DNA of 41,209 nucleotides, taken from positions 1-41,209 of the forward strand of contig RXJV01000045.1 in assembly GCA_003963075.1 (NCBI GenBank), in the 5' to 3' direction. Source of the stretch: Burkholderiales bacterium. Its GTDB lineage: Bacteria; Pseudomonadota; Gammaproteobacteria; Burkholderiales; Burkholderiaceae_C. Shown here piece by piece: positions 1 through 9,974 of the stretch. The position numbers and the translations under genes were made by a program. The notes under the pieces were generated by a model. That model worked only from the letters and a program-made list of their open reading frames with translations. It was not told the DNA's origin and did not search any database. Position 1 is the stretch's first letter, and each line of letters starts with the position of its first letter.

Positions 1-330
1 GTCGGCGATCAGCTCGGCGATGAAGCTGCGCGGCACGATGGCGCGCTCGTCGATCGTGAAGGGCACGCCCTGCAGCCAGGCCTCGCCGGTCAGGTAGGCC
101 GCGGGCTTGCGGGTGGCGATGCGCTGGTCGATCAGCGCGACGACGGCGGCTTGCTCACCCGGGCTCAGCTCCCGTTCTTCGTGCTCGTCCAGCGCATCCA
201 GCGGCAGCCCCAGGCGCCAAAGCACCAGCCACACCGCCTCGTCGAAGGCGTTGCTCGTGCCATGGCCAAAAAACAAGCCCGCCTGGGCGAGGCGGGCGGC
301 TTGTTCGTCGATGCAATTGATCAGCTTCAA
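1..330 (-). CDS. prmB: 50S ribosomal protein L3 glutamine methyltransferase PrmB, N-terminal part (runs off left edge)
   Basis: SAM-dependent methyltransferase that N5-methylates a glutamine of ribosomal protein L3 in the cytoplasm. Only the first 110 codons are present; the catalytic NPPY region lies outside the window. The visible part carries the family's N-terminal signature: FGHGTSNAFDEAVWLV at about residues 21-36, then a segment reading AAYLTGEAW, and DERAIVPRSFIAELI near the edge. No ATG lies in a suitable place. The likely start is a TTG at 328-330 that overlaps the TGA of the preceding pilus ATPase gene (TTGA), suggesting translational coupling. It is the last visible gene of the queF-dapC-dapD-ATPase-prmB run. 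The start is less certain than the identity. Confidence 0.85.
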   Translation of the reverse strand, partial: MKLINCIDEQAARLAQAGLFFGHGTSNAFDEAVWLVLWRLGLPLDALDEHEERELSPGEQAAVVALIDQRIATRKPAAYLTGEAWLQGVPFTIDERAIVPRSFIAELIAD

Positions 331-1472
331 GGGTGGCGCACGTCGAGTGTGATTTCGGTGAAGCTGGCTTCGTCGCCGGCCTTTTCTTCCTTGCGCGGCG
401 CGTTCGTGAGGCGCGCGCCGGGCGCCTCGTTCTGCAGCCGCCACAGCAGGTTGGTCGGCGAGTCGGCGAAGGCCAGGCCTTCCTCGCGGGTGATGGTGCC
501 GTCGGTGATCAGTTTGGCGAAGTGCTCTTCGTAAGTCTGCGAGCCCTCGGCGATGGACTTCTCCATCGCCTCCTTCACGCCGGCGAAGTCGCCCTGCTCG
601 ATCAGCTCGGCGGTCAACTTGGTGTTGAACAGGATCTCGATGACCGGCACGCGCCCGCCGGCGGTGGCGCGCACCAGGCGCTGCGAGACGACGGCCTTCA
701 GGCCGGCCGCGAGGTCGTTCAGCAGCGCCGGCCGCGACTCGGGCGTGTAGAAGGACAGGATGCGGTTCAGCGCGTGGTAGGTGTTGTTGCCGTGCAGCGT
801 GGCCAGCACCAGATGGCCCGACAGGGCATAGCTGATCGCAGCGGTCATGGTCTCGCGGTCGCGGATCTCGCCGATCAGGATGCAGTCGGGTGCCTGGCGC
901 AGCGCGTTCTTCAGGGCGACCTGCAACGAGGCGGTGTCGCGCCCGATCTCGCGCTGGTTGACGACCGAGCGCTTGTTGCTGAACAGGTATTCGATCGGGT
1001 CCTCGATCGTCAGGATGTGCCCGGTCATCGTCTGGTTGCGCAGCTCCAGCATGGCAGCCAGCGTGGTGCTCTTGCCGGTGCCGGTGGCGCCCACCATCAA
1101 AATCAGGCCGCGCTTTTCCTTGATCATCTGCCCCAGGATGGGCGGCAGGCCGAGGGACTCCAAGGTCGGGATGTCATGCGGGATGTGGCGGAACACGCCG
1201 GCGATCGAGCCCCGTTGCCGAAACCCGGACAGCCGGAAGCTGCCGACGCCGTTGACCGACACGGCCATGTTCAGCTCGCCGCTGTTGTCGAGCTCGGTGA
1301 GCGACACCGGATCGATGACCTCGGCGATCAACTGGCGTGGCTGAGGCGGCGTCAGCAACTGGTCGGAAAGCTGCACGGTCTGCCCGTTGATGCGGATCAG
1401 CACCGGCATATTGGCCGACAGATAGCAGTCCGATGCACCCTTGTCGGCCATCAGCCGCAGGATGCGTTCCAT
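327..1472 (-). CDS. PilT/PilU-family type IV pilus retraction ATPase
   Basis: Hexameric ATPase of the secretion/pilus-retraction superfamily; the family powers depolymerisation of type IV pili at the inner-membrane base. About 381 residues from the MERILRLM start. Visible motifs in order: an N-terminal PAS-like region with the SDCYLSAN element, Walker A GATGTGKST, Asp box TIEDPIEYLF, Walker B LIGEIRDRET and His box TLHGNNTYH. A second possible ATG at 1487 lies 2 bases after the dapD stop and would add five residues; the MERIL start matches what I recall of homologues. The reading frame stays open far upstream through dapD, but that extension is an antisense-free shadow of dapD. It sits among lysine-biosynthesis genes and not in a pil cluster, so it may be a PilU-like paralogue. 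PilT and PilU cannot be separated from sequence reading alone. Confidence 0.88.
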   Translation of the reverse strand: MERILRLMADKGASDCYLSANMPVLIRINGQTVQLSDQLLTPPQPRQLIAEVIDPVSLTELDNSGELNMAVSVNGVGSFRLSGFRQRGSIAGVFRHIPHDIPTLESLGLPPILGQMIKEKRGLILMVGATGTGKSTTLAAMLELRNQTMTGHILTIEDPIEYLFSNKRSVVNQREIGRDTASLQVALKNALRQAPDCILIGEIRDRETMTAAISYALSGHLVLATLHGNNTYHALNRILSFYTPESRPALLNDLAAGLKAVVSQRLVRATAGGRVPVIEILFNTKLTAELIEQGDFAGVKEAMEKSIAEGSQTYEEHFAKLITDGTITREEGLAFADSPTNLLWRLQNEAPGARLTNAPRKEEKAGDEASFTEITLDVRHP

Positions 1473-1489
1473 GTTGCCGCCGGCCATGA

Positions 1490-2310
<821 letters not shown>

Positions 2311-2314
<4 letters not shown>

Positions 2315-3504
2315 GGGCGGGAGGTCGTGAAGGAGACGATGCGGCGGGCGGCTTCAAAGCATTCGGCCTCTTCGGCCACCAGGGCGAGACGGATGCGCCC
2401 CGCACCGGGGTTGATGCCGTGGGCTTCGCGGGCCAGCAGGCTGCCCGGCAACACCGTGAGATTGTATTGAGCGAGCAGCCCCTGGGCGAAGGCGACATCG
2501 TCTCCGCCAGGGACGCCCGCCCAGAGGTAAAAGCCCGCGTCGGGCAGGGCGACGTCGAGGACCGGGGAGAGCAGCGGCGTGATGTCTGCGAACTTGCGAC
2601 GGTAGCGCGCGCGGTTGTCGACGACATGGGCCTCGTCGTTCCAGGCCGCGATGCTGGCGGCTTGCACCAGCGGGCTCATCGCACTGCCGTGATAGGTGCG
2701 GTAGAGCAGGAATTGCTTCAGCAGCGCCGCGTCGCCCGCCACGAAGCCGGAACGCAGCCCGGGCACGTTGGAGCGCTTGGACAGCGAGGTGAAGGCGATC
2801 AGGTTGCGGAAGTCCGTGCGGCCCAGGCGCGCCGCCGCCTCAAGGCCGCCAAGCGGTGCCTCGTCGCGGAAATAGATCTCCGAGTAGCACTCATCGGACG
2901 CAATCACAAAGCCATGGCGGTCGCTCAGCTCGAACAGGGCCTGCCATTCGGCCAGCGGCATCACGGCGCCGCTCGGGTTGCCCGGCGAGCAGACATACAC
3001 CAGCTGGGTGCGGGCCCAGGTCGGCCCGTCCACCTGGGACCAATCGACCGCGAAATTGCGCGCCCGGTCGGCGTTGGCGAAGAAGACGTCGGCGCCCGCG
3101 AGCAGCGCGGCGCCTTCGTAGATCTGATAGAACGGATTCGGGCAGACCACGATGGGCGCCGGCCTGGACCGGTCGACCACGGTCTGCGCAATCGCGAACA
3201 GCGCCTCGCGCGAACCGTTGACCGGCAGCACCTGGCTGGTGGCGTCCAGAGTCAGGCCGTAGCGGCGATGAATCCAGCCGGCAATCGCCTCGCGAAGCGC
3301 CGGCGTGCCGGCGGTGGCCGGGTAGCTGGACAGCCCGGACATCGCGCCGCGCAATGCCTCTTCGATGAGCGCCGGCGCGGCATGGCGGGGCTCGCCGATG
3401 CCGAGCGAAATCGGCGCGAACTCGGGGTTGGGCGCGATGCCGGCGGTGAGTTGCCGCAGTCGCTCGAACGGGTAGGGCTGCAGCCGCTCCAGCAATGGAT
3501 TCAT
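2311..3504 (-). CDS. dapC: Succinyldiaminopimelate transaminase (DapC)
   Basis: PLP-dependent class I/II aminotransferase that converts N-succinyl-2-amino-6-ketopimelate to N-succinyl-diaminopimelate with glutamate as donor. The protein is 397 aa. PLP lysine is K243 in [14 protein letters not shown]; other landmarks are SPGNPSG and [10 protein letters not shown]. The start [16 protein letters not shown] is chosen because it matches the family and because its ATG overlaps the queF stop (ATGA). The frame is open 40 codons further upstream, but that part is queF shadow. Coupling to dapD favours DapC over a generic aspartate/alanine aminotransferase. Confidence 0.93.
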
Positions 3505-3995
3505 GCGCCCAGCATCCCCGACTCGAAGCCAAGCGCCGGCAGGTCCACGCGCGGTGCGGGCGTCCAGCCGGGCTTGCGGTGCTCGGCGACGACATTGGTG
3601 TAGATGCCGCCGCGCACATACCACTTGGCCGTGATGCGGATGAACCGCGGGTCGGTCACCGCGACGATGTCGTCGAGGATCTTGTTCGTGACCTTCTCGT
3701 GGAAGGCGCCTTCGTCGCGGTAGCTCCAGAAGTACATCTTCAGGCTCTTGAGCTCGACGCAGAGCTCGTCCGCGATCATGTCGATCGTGAAGTGGGCGAA
3801 GTCCGGCTGGCCGGTCAGCGGGCAGTGGCAGGTGAACTCGGGCACCTGGAACTGGATGACGTAGTCGCGCTCCGGGTTGGGGTTCGGGAAGACCAGGATG
3901 TCCTTGCTCGGCTTGCTCGGCGGGTTCTTGGGCACCTCGCGCATCTTGGGCTTGCTGTTCTTCTTGGCGGGGGCGGCGGACTTCTTGGTGGCCAT
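3501..3995 (-). CDS. queF: NADPH-dependent 7-cyano-7-deazaguanine (preQ0) reductase
   Basis: Reduces preQ0 to preQ1 in queuosine tRNA-modification synthesis, a four-electron nitrile reduction. It is a unimodular (short) QueF of 164 aa. The catalytic cysteine lies in [15 protein letters not shown], and the family segment [20 protein letters not shown], which carries NADPH and substrate contacts, is intact. The N-terminus is a Lys/Ala/Pro-rich tail of about 25 residues. The start MATKKS is preferred over an open extension of 17 codons that lacks family similarity. It heads the minus-strand unit, stop overlapping dapC's start, and is divergent from smc across about 107 bases. Confidence 0.94.
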   Translation of the reverse strand: MATKKSAAPAKKNSKPKMREVPKNPPSKPSKDILVFPNPNPERDYVIQFQVPEFTCHCPLTGQPDFAHFTIDMIADELCVELKSLKMYFWSYRDEGAFHEKVTNKILDDIVAVTDPRFIRITAKWYVRGGIYTNVVAEHRKPGWTPAPRVDLPALGFESGMLGA

Positions 3996-4044
3996 GTTCT
4001 TGGGTCTTTCGGGGAGGGGGCGAATGGTATCATCCGACCCCGTC

Positions 4045-4068
4045 AAAGCGCCCGTCGAAGGCGCTTTT
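4045..4068 (+). terminator. Terminator-like hairpin in the divergent queF/smc region
   Basis: AAAGCGCC at 4045-4052 pairs with GGCGCTTT at 4060-4067 across a 7-base loop and is followed by TTTTCTTT on the plus strand. No gene ends here on the plus strand, since the flanking genes are divergent. It therefore would lie in the 5' region of smc transcripts. It could attenuate or stabilise the smc message, mark a short untranslated RNA, or be a remnant. Structure is seen; function is inferred. Confidence 0.5.
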
Positions 4069-4102
4069 CTTTAGCCAAATCAAGGGCTTAGGTCCACGCT
4101 TC

Positions 4103-7100
4103 ATGCGGCTGAACTCGATCAAGCTGGCCGGCTTCAAATCCTTCGCTGAACCCACGACCTTCCAACTGCCCGGGCAGCTGGTCGGCGTCGTGGGGCCGAA
4201 CGGCTGCGGCAAGTCCAACATCATGGACGCGGTGCGTTGGGTGCTGGGCGAGAGCAAGGCCAGCGAGCTGCGTGGCGAGTCCATGCAGGACGTGATCTTC
4301 AACGGCAGCGGCAACCGCAAGCCGGCGGGCCGGGCCAGCGTGGAGCTGGTGTTCGACAACAGCAGCGCGCGTGCCGGTGGGCCGTGGAACCAGTTCAGCG
4401 AGATCGCCGTCAAGCGCGTGCTGACCCGCGACGGCACCAGCAGCTACTTCATCAACAACCAGCCGGTGCGCCGCCGCGACGTGCAGGACGTGTTCCTTGG
4501 CACCGGCCTGGGTCCGCGGGCCTACGCCATCATCGGCCAGGGCACCATCTCCCGCATCATCGAGAGCAAGCCCGAGGAGCTGCGCCTCTTCCTCGAAGAA
4601 GCCGCGGGCGTGTCCAAGTACAAGGAGCGCCGCCGCGAGACCGAGAACCGGCTCAAGGACACGCGCGAGAACCTCACGCGGGTCGACGACATCCTGCGCG
4701 AGCTCAATGCCAACCTCGAGAAGCTGGAGCGCCAGGCCGAAGTCGCCGCGAGCTACCGCCAGCTGCAGGACGCCGGCACGCTCAAGCTGCACCAGCTCTG
4801 GTGGCTGAAAGCCAGAGACGCTGGCGCCGAGGCGGCGCGCGTCAAGGCAGCGCATGCCGAGGCGCTGAACGCGCTGGAGTCCCGCCTGGCCGAGCTGCGC
4901 GCCGTCGAGGCCACGCTCGAGGAAGTGCGCCAGCAGCACTACGCCGCCGGCGATGAGCTGCACGCCAGCCAAGGCCGCTATGCCGAGGCCCAGCTCGAAG
5001 TGAGCCGGCTCGAAGAGCGCATCCGCTTCGTCGTCGAAAGCCGCAACCGCGCCCAGCAGCGCCTGGCCGAGCTGCATGCGCAGGACCAGCAGTGGCGCGA
5101 GCGCGTCGAGCAGTCGACTGCCGAGCTGGAGGGCATTGCCGAGCAGATCGCCGGCGCCGACGAGCAGAGCGAGATCCTGGCAGCGCAGGCCGAGGAGCAG
5201 CAGGCCCAGCTGCCCAATGCCGAGGATGCGCTGCGTGCGGCGCAGACCCGCGCCAATGAGCAGCGCACACTGGTGGCCCAGGTGCAGCAGCAGATCCAGG
5301 TGCTGGCCGCGGAGAGCCGCAGCGTGGACGAGCAGGCGAGGGCGCTGCGCCAGCGCGAGGACAGGCTCACGGCCGAGTCCCGCGCGCTCGGCGCCCCCGA
5401 TCAAGACGCGCTGGAAGCCCTGCGCGAGCGCAGTGCGGCCGCCGACGAGGCGCGCGAGCTGTCGGAAGGGCGGCTGCAGGAGCTGGCCGAGCAGCTGCCG
5501 CAGTTGGAAGACCAGCGCCGCGCGGCGCAGCAGGATGCCAATGCGCAGCTGGCCAAGCAGTCCGAGCTGACGGCGCGGCTCGAAGCGCTCAAGGCGCTGC
5601 AGGAGAAGGTGCAAACCGAGGGCAAGCTCAAGCCCTGGCTGGCCAAGCATGGGCTGGACGGTCTGCAAGGCCTGTGGACCCAGCTGCATATCCAGCAAGG
5701 CTGGGAAAACGCGCTCGAGGCCGCGCTGCGCGAGCGCATGGGCGCGCTCAGCGTCGGCCGGCTGGACACGGTGCGCGCCTTCGAGACCGATGCACCGCCG
5801 GCACGTTTGGCCTTCTACTCGCCGCCGCCGGGGGCGATTGCCAACACCCACGAGACCCTGCCCACGCTGACCTCGCTGCTGAAGCTCAACGATGCCGGGC
5901 TGATCGCACTGCTGAATGACTGGCTGGAAGGCGTCTACACGGCGGCCAACCTCGATGATGCGCTGGCCGCCCGTGGCCGCCTGACGCATGGCGAGCTGAT
6001 CCTGACGCCGCAGGGCCATGCCGTCGGCCAGTTCTCGGTCACCTTCTATGCACCCGATTCCGAACAGGCCGGCCTGCTGGCGCGCGCGCAGGAGATCGAG
6101 CAGCTGACCAGCGCGCAGCGCGCGCAACAGCAGATCGCCGACGAAGCGAGGCTGGCGCTGACGCGTGTCGAGCATCAGTTCAACGATGCCAATGGCCGCC
6201 TGACTGCGCTGCGCCGCGAGGCCAGCGAGGCACAGACCCGCGCGCACCAGCTCCATGTCGAGCTGCTGCGCCTGAGCCAGCAGGCCGAGGCCAGCCAGCA
6301 GCGCCGCGCGGCGCTGGACGCCGAGCTGGCCGAGATCGCCGCGCAGCAGGAGGCGCTGCAGGAGCGCCGTGCGGTGGGCGAGGCTCGCTTCGAGGAGCTC
6401 GACCTCCAGCTCGGGGAAGCGCAGCAGCGCCATGCCGAACTGGAGGACGGCGTGATCGCCGCCGAGCGCAAGCTGGCCGAGGCCCGCGAGCAATTGCGAA
6501 CTCTGGAGCGCCGAGCCCAGGAGGCCCGTTTCGCGACCCAGACCCTGGCCGCGCGCCGCGGCGAGCTGCAGCGCGGCATCGAGACGGCCCAGGCGCAGAT
6601 TGCCACCGTCGCCAGCTCTGCCGCCAGCCTGCAGACCGAGCTCGACGGCTTCAACGACGCCGCCGCCCAGGCCGGCCTGCAGGACGCGCTGGCGCTGAAG
6701 CTGGAGCGCGAGCAGGCGCTGGCCGCCGTGCGCGCCAGCTACGACGACCTCAGCTTGCGTCTGCGCAAGGCCGATGAGCAGCGCCTGAGCTTCGAGCGCA
6801 GCCTGGACCCGCTGCGCGAGGCGATCACCAAGCTGCAGCTGGAAGAGCAGGCGGCGCAACTGGGCGGCGCGCAGTACCGAGAGCAGCTGGAAGCGGCGGC
6901 CGTCGACCTCGAAGCGCTGGCCAAGTCCATCGAGGACGGCGGCGTCAAGCTCTACGGCCTGCAGGGCGAGATCGACCGCATCAACCGCGAGATCGCGGCG
7001 CTCGGTGCCGTCAACCTCGCCGCACTGGACGAGCTCACCGCGGCGCGCGAGCGCAAGACCTTCCTCGACTCGCAGTGCGCCGACCTGAACGCGGCCATCA

Positions 7101-7618
7101 AGACACTGGAAGACGCGATCCACAAGATCGACCTAGAGACGCGTGACCTGCTGGGTTCGACCTTCAACCAGGTCAACGAACACTTCGGCCGCATGTTCCC
7201 CAGCCTGTTTGGCGGCGGCCAGGCCCGGCTGGTGATGACGGGCGACGAAATCTTGGACGCCGGCGTGCAGGTCATGGCCCAGCCGCCGGGCAAGAAGAAC
7301 AGCACCATCCATCTGCTGTCGGGCGGCGAGAAGGCGCTGACGGCCATCGCGCTGGTGTTCGCGATCTTCCAGCTCAACCCCGCGCCGTTCTGCCTGTTGG
7401 ACGAGGTGGACGCGCCGCTGGACGATGCCAACACTGAACGCTATGCCAAGCTCGTCTCGCAGATGAGCCGCGTGACCCAATTCCTCTTCATCTCGCACAA
7501 CAAGATCGCGATGGAGATGGCGGAGCAACTGATCGGCGTGACGATGCAGGAGCAGGGCGTGTCCCGTATCGTTGCCGTCGACATGGACAAGGCCCTCGCA
7601 ATGGCCGAACTGGCATGA
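4103..7618 (+). CDS. smc: Chromosome segregation protein SMC
   Basis: ATPase of the bacterial condensin complex (with ScpA/ScpB) that organises and helps segregate the chromosome. The length of 1171 aa is typical. N-terminal head has Walker A GPNGCGKSN at residues 31-39 and a Q-loop region (IIGQGTISRIIESKPEE). Two long Ala/Glu/Arg-rich coiled-coil arms flank a hinge at about residues 500-660. The C-terminal head carries the ABC signature LLSGGEKAL at ~1071-1079 and Walker B FCLLDEVDAP at ~1096-1105. Its stop overlaps the zipA start as ATGA. A 1011-codon antisense frame across it is a composition shadow. Confidence 0.97.
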   Translation: MRLNSIKLAGFKSFAEPTTFQLPGQLVGVVGPNGCGKSNIMDAVRWVLGESKASELRGESMQDVIFNGSGNRKPAGRASVELVFDNSSARAGGPWNQFSEIAVKRVLTRDGTSSYFINNQPVRRRDVQDVFLGTGLGPRAYAIIGQGTISRIIESKPEELRLFLEEAAGVSKYKERRRETENRLKDTRENLTRVDDILRELNANLEKLERQAEVAASYRQLQDAGTLKLHQLWWLKARDAGAEAARVKAAHAEALNALESRLAELRAVEATLEEVRQQHYAAGDELHASQGRYAEAQLEVSRLEERIRFVVESRNRAQQRLAELHAQDQQWRERVEQSTAELEGIAEQIAGADEQSEILAAQAEEQQAQLPNAEDALRAAQTRANEQRTLVAQVQQQIQVLAAESRSVDEQARALRQREDRLTAESRALGAPDQDALEALRERSAAADEARELSEGRLQELAEQLPQLEDQRRAAQQDANAQLAKQSELTARLEALKALQEKVQTEGKLKPWLAKHGLDGLQGLWTQLHIQQGWENALEAALRERMGALSVGRLDTVRAFETDAPPARLAFYSPPPGAIANTHETLPTLTSLLKLNDAGLIALLNDWLEGVYTAANLDDALAARGRLTHGELILTPQGHAVGQFSVTFYAPDSEQAGLLARAQEIEQLTSAQRAQQQIADEARLALTRVEHQFNDANGRLTALRREASEAQTRAHQLHVELLRLSQQAEASQQRRAALDAELAEIAAQQEALQERRAVGEARFEELDLQLGEAQQRHAELEDGVIAAERKLAEAREQLRTLERRAQEARFATQTLAARRGELQRGIETAQAQIATVASSAASLQTELDGFNDAAAQAGLQDALALKLEREQALAAVRASYDDLSLRLRKADEQRLSFERSLDPLREAITKLQLEEQAAQLGGAQYREQLEAAAVDLEALAKSIEDGGVKLYGLQGEIDRINREIAALGAVNLAALDELTAARERKTFLDSQCADLNAAIKTLEDAIHKIDLETRDLLGSTFNQVNEHFGRMFPSLFGGGQARLVMTGDEILDAGVQVMAQPPGKKNSTIHLLSGGEKALTAIALVFAIFQLNPAPFCLLDEVDAPLDDANTERYAKLVSQMSRVTQFLFISHNKIAMEMAEQLIGVTMQEQGVSRIVAVDMDKALAMAELA

Positions 7619-8664
7619 GTGTGACCCTGACCCAACTTCTCGCGATGGCCGGCGGCGTGGTGCTGGCGGGCGTGGTGGCCCATGGCGCCTGGGCGGCGCG
7701 CAAGGCAGGCCCCCGGCGCGCCGACCCGCTGCGCATGGAGGAGCCGCATTTCGACGCGCCGCCGGTGCCCGGCGATGCGGCCGCCGAGGCCGGGCCACTC
7801 GCGGTGAGCTTGCCCGCGGTAGCCCGCCCGCTGCGGCGCCCGTCGGCGCGCATCGACGCGCTGATCGACGCGATTGCGACGATCACGATCGAGCATCCGG
7901 TGGCCGGCGAGCTCGCGCTGCAGCACCAGCCCGGCAGCCGCCGCGCCGGCACCAAGCCCTTGCAGATCGAGGGCCTGCATGCCGAGACCGGCGAGTGGGA
8001 ACTGCCGGCGCCGGGGCAGCGCTACAGCGAGTTCCAGGCCGGCCTGAAGATGGCCAACCGCAGCGGCGCGCTCAACGAGATCGAGTACTCTGAGTTCGTG
8101 CAGAAGATCCAGGCTTTCGCCGACGGCATCGGCGGCTTTGTGCAGTTCCCCGACATGCTCGATGTGGTCGCGCGCGCCCGCGAGCTGGACCAGTTCGCCG
8201 CCAGCCACGATGCCCAGCTCGCGCTGCTGCTGCGCGCCAGGGGCGCCGCCTGGACGCCGGGCTTTGTGCAGCAGGCCGCGGCGCGGCATGGCTTTGTCGC
8301 CGGCGCGCTGCCCGGCCGCCTCGTGCTGCCGTCGGCGGACGAGGGTGCGCCACCAGTGCTGACCTTGCAGTTCGATGCCCAGGCCGCTTTGGCCGAGGAC
8401 CCCGAAGCCCTGTCGCTGCGCGAGCTGACGCTGGCGCTGGATGTGCCGCAAACGCCTGCCGAGCTGGAGCCCTTCGCCGTCTGGCAGGAATCGGCGCGGG
8501 CCCTGGCACGCGACCTCGAGGCCGAGGTCTGCGATGACCGCGGCCAGGTGCTGGGCTTGCATGCCTTCGCCTCCATCGATGTGGAGCTCAAGAAGCTCTA
8601 CGAGGCGCTCGCCGAGCGCGACCTGGCCGCGGGGTCCCCGGCTGCGCGCAGGTTGTTCAGCTGA
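7615..8664 (+). CDS. zipA: Cell division protein ZipA (FtsZ-binding C-terminal domain)
   Basis: Inner-membrane divisome protein that tethers FtsZ to the membrane. The 349 aa protein has one N-terminal membrane helix (about residues 5-27, AGGVVLAGVVAHGAWAA), a Pro/Ala/Arg-rich linker, and a C-terminal domain from about residue 120 that matches the ZipA FtsZ-binding fold in spacing and hydrophobic pattern. Sequence identity to E. coli ZipA looks low, so the call relies on topology plus the conserved Burkholderiales order smc-zipA-(x)-ligA. It overlaps smc by 4 bases and the next gene by 1 base (TGATG). Confidence 0.85.
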   Translation: MSVTLTQLLAMAGGVVLAGVVAHGAWAARKAGPRRADPLRMEEPHFDAPPVPGDAAAEAGPLAVSLPAVARPLRRPSARIDALIDAIATITIEHPVAGELALQHQPGSRRAGTKPLQIEGLHAETGEWELPAPGQRYSEFQAGLKMANRSGALNEIEYSEFVQKIQAFADGIGGFVQFPDMLDVVARARELDQFAASHDAQLALLLRARGAAWTPGFVQQAAARHGFVAGALPGRLVLPSADEGAPPVLTLQFDAQAALAEDPEALSLRELTLALDVPQTPAELEPFAVWQESARALARDLEAEVCDDRGQVLGLHAFASIDVELKKLYEALAERDLAAGSPAARRLFS

Positions 8665-9953
8665 TGACGTCCAGCCTGCTGCTGATCGGCCTGCTGATCC
8701 TCGGCAGTGCGTTCTTCTCGATGGCCGAGCTGTCGTTGGCGGCTTCGCGGCGGCTCAACCTGCAGCAGCGCGCCGATGCGGGCGACAGCCGGGCCTTGCG
8801 GGTGCTCGCCGTGCAGGAACAGCCCGGCGACTACTTCACGGTCGTGCAGATCGGCGTCAACACGGTGGCCATCCTGGCCGGCATCGTCGGCGAGGGCGCG
8901 TTCACGCCGCATTTCGAGACGTTGCTGCGGGTGGCGCTGTCGCCCGAGCTGGCCGCGACGCTCGGCTTCGCGGCGTCGTTTGCGGCGATCACCGCGATGT
9001 TCATCGTGCTGGCCGATCTGGTGCCCAAGCGGCTGTCGATGAACGAGCCCGAGCGCGTCGCGATGATGCTGGTCGGGCCGATGCTGCTGCTGTGCCGCGC
9101 GCTGCGGCCGTTGGCCTGGGCCTTCAGCGGCATCACCGAAGGCCTGATCCGCGTGCTCGGGCTGCCGGCCAAGCGCGACGAGACCATCAGCTACCGCGAC
9201 ATCCTGGCGCTCACCGAGGCCGGCTACCAGGCCGGCGTCGTGGCTGGCGAGGAGCAGCAGGTCATCGCGAATGTGTTCGAGCTGGACACCCGCACCGTCG
9301 AGACCGTGATGACGACGCGCGAGCGCATCGTCTTTTTCGCGCTCGACGAGGACGAGGCGCTGATCCGCACGCGCATCGCCGAGTCACCGCATTCGACCTA
9401 CCTGGTCTGCAAGGAAGAGATCGACGAGGTGGTCGGCTATGTCGACGCCACCGACCTGTTCCAGCGCGTGCTGCGCGCCGAGCCGATCTCGCTGGCTCAG
9501 GACGGACTGGTCAAGAAGGTGCTGATCGTGCCCGACCGGCTCACGCTGTCCGAAATGCTGACGCAGTTCCGCGAGGCCCACGAGGACTTCGCGGTGATCG
9601 TCAACGAGTACAGCCTGGTGGTGGGCGTCGTGACGCTGAACGATGTGATGAGCACCGTCATGGGCGCCCTGGTGGCGCCGCATGACGAGGAGCAGATCGT
9701 GCGCCGCGAGGACGGTAGCTTCCTGGCCGATGGCATCACGCCCATCCCGGACGTCGAGCGGGCGCTGGGCATCGATGGCTGGCCGCATGCCGGCCAGTAC
9801 GACACCCTGGCCGGCTTCCTGATGGTGATGCTGCGCCGCATCCCGCGGCGCACCGATGTCGTCGAGTGGGAGGGCTGGCGCTTCGAGGTCGTCGACGTCG
9901 ACAGCCATCGGGTCGACCAGGTGATGATCACCCGCGGGGCGCGCGCCGCCTGA
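8664..9953 (+). CDS. Hemolysin-family (CNNM/CorC-type) membrane protein with DUF21, CBS pair and CorC_HlyC domains
   Basis: The family is implicated in Mg/Co efflux or sensing; despite the historical name, haemolysis is not established. The 429 aa protein begins with the DUF21 transmembrane module (helices near residues 3-25, ~65-90, ~95-118 and ~130-150, including FFSMAELSLAASR). Two CBS domains follow at ~200-330 (EEQQVIANVFELDTRTVETVMT marks the first). A CorC_HlyC domain forms the C-terminus (DGSFLADGITPIPDVERALG; TLAGFLMVMLRRIP). It starts in the zipA stop codon (TGATG), so it is translated with the smc-zipA unit. The substrate is unknown. Confidence 0.9.
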   Translation: MTSSLLLIGLLILGSAFFSMAELSLAASRRLNLQQRADAGDSRALRVLAVQEQPGDYFTVVQIGVNTVAILAGIVGEGAFTPHFETLLRVALSPELAATLGFAASFAAITAMFIVLADLVPKRLSMNEPERVAMMLVGPMLLLCRALRPLAWAFSGITEGLIRVLGLPAKRDETISYRDILALTEAGYQAGVVAGEEQQVIANVFELDTRTVETVMTTRERIVFFALDEDEALIRTRIAESPHSTYLVCKEEIDEVVGYVDATDLFQRVLRAEPISLAQDGLVKKVLIVPDRLTLSEMLTQFREAHEDFAVIVNEYSLVVGVVTLNDVMSTVMGALVAPHDEEQIVRREDGSFLADGITPIPDVERALGIDGWPHAGQYDTLAGFLMVMLRRIPRRTDVVEWEGWRFEVVDVDSHRVDQVMITRGARAA

Positions 9954-9968
9954 CGGCAGGCGCCCCGC
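9934..9968. terminator. GC stem-loop between convergent genes
   Basis: GCGGGGCGC at 9934-9942 pairs exactly with GCGCCCCGC at 9960-9968 (9 bp, 17-base loop). It spans the stop codon of the CorC-type gene and ends just before the stop of the convergent lipoprotein gene. There is no U-tract on either strand, so it may be a processing or Rho-assisted end and not an intrinsic terminator. Confidence 0.35.
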
Positions 9969-9974
9969 AGCGGC

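Noticed and set aside
4088-7123. A 1011-codon minus-strand open frame across smc
   Set aside because: Antisense shadow of high-GC smc coding DNA; composition is Leu/Gln/Arg-repetitive with no domain, and the plus-strand SMC is complete.
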